This document shows, piece by piece, positions 5,242 to 8,870 of a DNA stretch of 8,870 nt. Numbering within the stretch: the first letter of the stretch is position 1; every line of letters begins with the position of its first letter. The translations under genes and the position numbers were made by a program. The DNA is taken from the NCBI GenBank assembly GCA_031127185.1, contig JARIET010000105.1, positions 1-8,870 of the forward strand. Direction: 5' to 3'. The stretch is from Gemmatimonadota bacterium. Lineage in GTDB: Bacteria > Gemmatimonadota > Gemmatimonadetes > Gemmatimonadales > Gemmatimonadaceae. A model generated the notes under the pieces. It was not told the DNA's origin. It searched no databases and saw only the letters and a list, made by a program, of their open reading frames with translations.

Positions 5242-7065
5242 ATGAAGCGAGAAATTTTGATCAGCGGGACGCAGCGCGAAATACGCGTTGCGATTCTGGA
5301 GGACGACCAGCTCGTTGAAATGCAGGTCGATCGTCCGGAAGCACGTCGGATGATCGGTGACATCTACCTCGGGAAAGTCGAAGCGGTCCTGCCGGGCATT
5401 CAGGCAGCATTCGTCAATATCGGTACCGAGAAGAGCGCATTCCTGCATTCGTCCGACCTCGTCTTTGACGAGGATGGCGACGACGATGACGACGACGATG
5501 ATGGCGATGACGACAGCGCGGCCGCTGAGGTCGATGTCGAACAACCGTCATCCGCGACAGAGCCCGTCGCGTCCAACGGCGACAGCGATTCGCCATACGC
5601 CGACGCACCCGCGCCCGGCGCGGAAGCCGGTTCCAACGGCGGTGCGCAGCCTGAGCAGCAAGGTGGCCGCGGCGGTCGAGGCGGACGTGGTCGTCGTGGT
5701 GGCCGCGGCGGTCAAGGCGGTCAGCAGGCTGCCCAGGGTGGTGAGCCGAAGGGCGAAGCCAAGCCCGAGCAGAAAGAGCAGCCGCGCGGCGGCCGTGGCC
5801 GTCGCCGTCGCGTAGAGCCGCCGCAGATTCAGGATGTCCTGAAGCGCGGCCAGCAAATCATCGTGCAGGTCTCAAAGGAGCCGATTTCCACCAAGGGGCC
5901 CCGCGTTACGGCGCAAGTCTCGCTGGCGGGCCGCTTCCTTGTGTTCATGCCGTTCGCCTCGCGCGTGGGCGTCAGCCGCAAGATCGGCGAGCGCGCCGAG
6001 CGCCAACGGCTTCGCGAACAAGTACAGAAGATCCTGCCCAAGGATTCGGGCGGCGTGATTGTGCGAACGGTCGGCGAGGATGTCACGCCGGACACGTTCA
6101 ACCGTGAGCTCAGCACGCTGATCTCACAGTGGCAGAAGATCAACAAGAAGCAGAAGTTCGTTGGCTCGGCGCCCAAGCTCCTGCACCGCGAGACGTCGCT
6201 CACGCGTGGCATCATCCGCGATCTCTTCAGCGCCAAGGTCGACAAGCTCACCGTGGACTCGAAGCAGATCCACAATGAGATCGTCGAATACCTGAAGGGC
6301 ATCGCGCCCGAGTTGTCAGACCGCGTCGTATTGCACGAGGAGAAGACGCCGCTCTTCGACAAGGCCGAGGTTGAGACCGAGATCCGCGACCTCTTCAAGC
6401 GGCGCTGCGACCTGCCGTCAGGTGGCTACATCATCATCGAGCCCACCGAGGCGCTCGTTTCCGTCGACGTGAACTCAGGTCGGTACACGGGCAAGAAGGA
6501 CCCCGAGAAAACGTCGTTGCGCACGAATTCTGAGGCCGCGCGCGAGATTGCCCGTCAGATTCGGCTGCGCGATATCGGCGGCATTATCGTCTGCGATTTC
6601 ATTGATATGGAGACGCGCAGCAACCGCGACCGCATTCTGCAGGAGTTGCGCACGCATCTGGGGCGCGACCGGGCGCGCACAAAGGCTTTCGCCGTCAGCG
6701 ACCTCGGCCTCATCGAGATGACCCGGCAGCGTGTGCGCCAGAGTCACTTGCAGTCAATGACCGAGGCCTGCCCGACCTGCCACGGCACCGGGCGCGTCTT
6801 CACGCCGGAAACGATCGTGCGGCGAATGGAACGCTCAGTACGCCGGATCGCTGTTGATGGCCGCAAGGACAATCTCGTGGTGAAGCTCCACCCGGATACT
6901 GCGATCTACGTCCTGGAAAATGAGAAGGACCTCATCTCCCGGCTCGAGAAGGGGCTTGGGTTCCGTCTCGAGATGCGCGACGATCCGCTCCTCAAGCCCG
7001 ACGAGTTCAAGCTCGTCGTGAAGGGGGCGGGCAGGGACGTCACTCAGCAGTATGCGGTGGCGTAG
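5242..7065 (+). CDS. RNase E/G family endoribonuclease with split S1 domain
   Basis: This 607-residue enzyme should cut single-stranded AU-rich RNA in mRNA decay and rRNA/tRNA processing. The start MKREILISGTQREIRVAILE and IYLGKVEAVLPGIQAAFVNI (41-60) are the first half of the S1 RNA-binding domain; the second half resumes at IQDVLKRGQQIIVQV (196-210). Between them lies a low-complexity insert (about 75-195): an Asp tract, a Ser/Pro/Ala stretch, an RGG-rich block (141-162), and a Lys/Glu then Arg-rich end. Arg275 and Thr276 (IVRT) match the 5'-phosphate sensor of E. coli RNase E. The DNase I-like catalytic part shows VSVDVNSG (Asp409, Asn411) and CDFIDM (Asp452), the magnesium ligands. CPTCHGTG (Cys510, Cys513) is the zinc-link that holds dimers together. 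There is no long C-terminal scaffold. ATG 5242 is the first start after an in-frame TAG at 5230; no Shine-Dalgarno is at normal spacing (GAGGGAGG at 5210-5217 is too far). E versus G cannot be settled. Confidence 0.95.
   Translation: MKREILISGTQREIRVAILEDDQLVEMQVDRPEARRMIGDIYLGKVEAVLPGIQAAFVNIGTEKSAFLHSSDLVFDEDGDDDDDDDDGDDDSAAAEVDVEQPSSATEPVASNGDSDSPYADAPAPGAEAGSNGGAQPEQQGGRGGRGGRGRRGGRGGQGGQQAAQGGEPKGEAKPEQKEQPRGGRGRRRRVEPPQIQDVLKRGQQIIVQVSKEPISTKGPRVTAQVSLAGRFLVFMPFASRVGVSRKIGERAERQRLREQVQKILPKDSGGVIVRTVGEDVTPDTFNRELSTLISQWQKINKKQKFVGSAPKLLHRETSLTRGIIRDLFSAKVDKLTVDSKQIHNEIVEYLKGIAPELSDRVVLHEEKTPLFDKAEVETEIRDLFKRRCDLPSGGYIIIEPTEALVSVDVNSGRYTGKKDPEKTSLRTNSEAAREIARQIRLRDIGGIIVCDFIDMETRSNRDRILQELRTHLGRDRARTKAFAVSDLGLIEMTRQRVRQSHLQSMTEACPTCHGTGRVFTPETIVRRMERSVRRIAVDGRKDNLVVKLHPDTAIYVLENEKDLISRLEKGLGFRLEMRDDPLLKPDEFKLVVKGAGRDVTQQYAVA
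5470..5514 (+). repeat. Asp-codon tract (GAC/GAT) inside the RNase S1 domain
   Basis: Residues 77-91 are nearly all aspartate, encoded by a mix of GAC and GAT with a few GGC codons. The mixed codons mean it is not a freshly slipped pure triplet repeat, and suggest the acidic character is kept by selection. Confidence 0.8.
5662..5713 (+). repeat. 16-base direct repeat in the RGG-coding part of the RNase insert
   Basis: The 16 bases GGTGGCCGCGGCGGTC occur exactly at 5662-5677 and again at 5698-5713, a period of 36 bases or 12 codons, so both copies are read in the same frame. They encode glycine/arginine repeats of the RGG type. This suggests that the block grew by tandem duplication. Confidence 0.8.
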
Positions 7066-7072
7066 GCTCGGT

Positions 7073-7097
7073 CCCGGCCGCCAGCGCGGCGGCCGGG
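7073..7097 (+). terminator. GC-rich hairpin after the RNase gene, probable terminator
   Basis: CCCGGCCGCC (7073-7082) pairs perfectly over ten bases with GGCGGCCGGG (7088-7097) around a five-base loop AGCGC, starting eight bases after the stop codon. Only a short GTTCC follows, so the T tract is poor. The position and stem strength fit a transcript end or a 3' stabilising hairpin. Confidence 0.6.
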
Positions 7098-7118
7098 GTT
7101 CCATCTCACGCAAGACTC

Positions 7119-7139
7119 TGGCCTAGTACAGGTAGGCCA
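7119..7139 (+). promoter_or_regulatory. Perfect dyad upstream of the kinase gene, possible operator
   Basis: TGGCCTA (7119-7125) and TAGGCCA (7133-7139) are perfect inverted arms around a seven-base spacer GTACAGG, 47 bases before the kinase start. The size and symmetry fit a binding site for a dimeric regulator, or a small RNA hairpin. A second CCTAG follows at 7140-7144. No clear promoter boxes are visible around it. Confidence 0.35.
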
Positions 7140-7186
7140 CCTAGCTTCATTGGGTTGCGTCGTCTCCCACCCTCGGCCCCCCGACC

Positions 7187-8870
7187 TTGAGCGCAGACCT
7201 GCGGGCGCAGCTGCAGAAGACGTTGGGCGATGCGTACCGCCTCGAACGCGAACTCGGCGGCGGCGGAATGAGCCGGGTTTTCGTGGCGCAGGAAACGCGA
7301 CTGCAGCGCGACGTGGTGGTAAAGGTGCTTTCGCCCGACCTGGCGCAGGGCATCAGCGTCGACCGCTTCGAACGCGAAATCAAGACCGTCGCCGGGCTCC
7401 AGCAGGCGAACATCGTGCCGGTGCTCACCGCCGGTGAAACGGACGGCCTCCCGTTCTACACGATGCCGTTCGTCGAGGGCGAATCGCTCCGGGCGCGGCT
7501 CGCCAAAGGCCCGCTTGCGATTGCGGAGGTCGTCAGCGTTCTCAAGGACGTTTCCAAGGCACTCGGCTATGCGCACGGACGCGGTGTTGTGCATCGCGAC
7601 ATCAAGCCGGACAATGTGCTGCTCTCGGGCGGCACGGCAGTCGTCACCGACTTTGGTATCGCCAAGGCCATCAGTGCGTCGCGCACGGCTTCTGGCGCGG
7701 CCACACTTACGCAAATCGGCACGAGCATCGGCACGCCCGCGTACATGGCGCCTGAACAGGCTGCCGGCGACGCCGACATTGATCACCGCGCTGACGTCTA
7801 CTCGCTCGGCGCAATGGCGTATGAGCTGCTGACTGGGCAGGTGGTGTTTCCGAATCGCACGCCGCAGCGGATGCTCGCGGCGCATATGAGCGAGACGCCC
7901 AAGTCTGTGGCGGAACTGCGGCCTGATACGCCAGCGGTACTTGCCGACCTGGTGATGCAGTGCCTGGCCAAGGAAGCTTCTGCTCGCCCGCAGGACGCCA
8001 ACGCGCTCCTCCGTTCACTCGAGACCACGAGCGGCGCAGGTCTTGCGGCGATGCCGCCGATCCTGATCGGCGGGGCGGGGATGTTCCGCAAGGCGCTCGC
8101 GATCTACGCGGGCGCTTTCGTCGTTGTGGCTGTGGTAGCCCAGGCCGCGATTGTCGGCATCGGACTTCCGGACTGGGTGTTCCCGGGCTCGCTGATCGTG
8201 ATGGCGCTCGGGCTCCCGGTGATTCTCTGGACAGGGTACGTCCAGCGCGTCACCCGCCGTGCGTTGGCGGCCACTCCCACATTCACCCCCGGCGGAACGC
8301 CGAGTACCACGGCGCACGGCACGATGGCGACGATGGCCCTCAAGGCCGCGCCCCATGTGAGCTGGTACAAGACGGCGCGCGGCGGGATGTACGCGTTCGG
8401 CGCGTTCATCGCCGTCATTGCCCTGTTCATGGCGATGCGCCAGTTCGGCATTGGGCCGTTCGGATCACTCATCGCATCGGGCACGTTCGGTAAGCGCGAA
8501 CGTGTGATTCTGGCCGAGTTCAAGGGGCCAGCGAGTGACACGACGCTCGGGCCCACGGTCACAGAGGCGTTCCGCACTGACATCGGCCAGTCGACGAGCC
8601 TGACGGTGATGCCGAACCTGGCCGTGAGAGCGGTGTTGCAGCGTATGCAGCGACCGGCCTCGGTGCACGTGGACTACACGCTCGCCCGTGAAATCGCGAC
8701 GCGTGAGGGACTCAAGGCCGTCATCGACGGCGACGTCGTCGCGCTGGGGGGCGGCTATGTGCTCTCCGTGCGCCTCGTGTCCGCGCAGTCGGGCGAAGAA
8801 CTCGGCGCATTTCGCGAGACCGCCAAGGACGCCAGCGAGATCATTCCGGCGATCAGTCGACTCTCGAAAG
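7187..8870 (+). CDS. Membrane serine/threonine protein kinase, PknB-like, 3' end missing
   Basis: The frame is open to the window end (561 codons visible). The kinase domain (about 17-280) has every catalytic element: glycine loop ELGGGGMSRVFVA (22-34), Lys46 in VVVKVL, Glu64 of helix C, HRDIKPDN (136-143), DFG (155-157), GTPAYMAPEQ (182-191) and DVYSLG (203-208). Hydrophobic stretches at about 303-326, 331-350 and 400-417 look like three membrane helices. After the last, VILAEFKGPASDTTLGPTV (440-458) and a region to at least 545 (DGDVVALGGGYVLSVRL, 514-530) resemble the TolB-N/FlgO-like domain found in kinase-TPR proteins, so TPR repeats may follow outside the window. An odd number of helices would put this domain outside the cytoplasmic membrane. 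TTG 7187 is chosen because family members begin with SADLRAQLQ-like residues just there, the frame is closed by TAG at 7142, and no ATG or GTG lies between. No Shine-Dalgarno is visible. The substrate is unknown. Confidence 0.92.
   Translation, partial: MSADLRAQLQKTLGDAYRLERELGGGGMSRVFVAQETRLQRDVVVKVLSPDLAQGISVDRFEREIKTVAGLQQANIVPVLTAGETDGLPFYTMPFVEGESLRARLAKGPLAIAEVVSVLKDVSKALGYAHGRGVVHRDIKPDNVLLSGGTAVVTDFGIAKAISASRTASGAATLTQIGTSIGTPAYMAPEQAAGDADIDHRADVYSLGAMAYELLTGQVVFPNRTPQRMLAAHMSETPKSVAELRPDTPAVLADLVMQCLAKEASARPQDANALLRSLETTSGAGLAAMPPILIGGAGMFRKALAIYAGAFVVVAVVAQAAIVGIGLPDWVFPGSLIVMALGLPVILWTGYVQRVTRRALAATPTFTPGGTPSTTAHGTMATMALKAAPHVSWYKTARGGMYAFGAFIAVIALFMAMRQFGIGPFGSLIASGTFGKRERVILAEFKGPASDTTLGPTVTEAFRTDIGQSTSLTVMPNLAVRAVLQRMQRPASVHVDYTLAREIATREGLKAVIDGDVVALGGGYVLSVRLVSAQSGEELGAFRETAKDASEIIPAISRLSK

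Noticed and set aside
4496..5242. 248-codon - strand frame covering the intergenic region and the end of the dehydrogenase
   Set aside because: Half of it is antisense to a certain gene and no family is recognisable. I keep the intergenic part as an open question but do not call it a gene.
4925..5245. 106-codon + frame in the intergenic region
   Set aside because: Rich in Arg and Cys with no family resemblance; looks like an off-frame reading.
5470..5724. Triplet and RGG repeats in the RNase gene as a CRISPR or assembly artefact
   Set aside because: Repeats are in frame, imperfect and flanked by intact S1 halves, so they are coding low-complexity sequence.
7106..7885. 259-codon - strand frame opposite the kinase
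   Set aside because: Antisense shadow of the kinase catalytic domain, whose motifs are all intact on the + strand.

Overview
The window is a GC-rich bacterial chromosome segment with five protein genes, all on the + strand. The best guess for the source is Gemmatimonadota. That rests mainly on the last gene, a PknB-like kinase with a glycine loop reading GGGGMSRVF, several membrane helices and an extracytoplasmic sensor-like tail, an architecture I associate with that phylum and with Acidobacteria. It also rests on the RNase E/G with a disordered insert inside its S1 domain. The taxonomic call is inference; there is no rRNA gene here.

Layout: (1) 1-1841, the 3' part of a long peptidase-U32-family gene, probably an RlhA/YhbU-like RNA-modification protein, cut by the window start. 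(2) 1909-3606, a RecQ-family DNA helicase with a GTG start. (3) 3650-4870, an acyl-CoA dehydrogenase. (4) 4871-5241, a 371-base gap with no gene I can name, several stem-loops and a possible promoter; it may be the leader of the next gene. (5) 5242-7065, an RNase E/G family endoribonuclease whose S1 domain is split by about 120 residues of Asp-rich and Arg/Gly-rich sequence. (6) 7066-7186, a short gap with a strong GC hairpin that probably ends the RNase transcript and a second perfect dyad. (7) 7187-8870, a membrane serine/threonine protein kinase starting at TTG and running off the window end.

The genes do not form an obvious pathway: RNA/ribosome modification, DNA repair, fatty or branched acyl oxidation, RNA decay and signalling sit side by side, as in ordinary core chromosome. 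U32, recQ and the dehydrogenase are close (67 and 43 bases apart) and may be co-transcribed; the RNase and the kinase look like separate units. None of the four visible start codons has a convincing Shine-Dalgarno sequence at normal spacing.

I see no insertion sequence, phage gene, CRISPR array, tRNA or rRNA, and no new multi-gene system. The parts most worth a second look are the RNase S1-domain insert and the structured region upstream of that gene.
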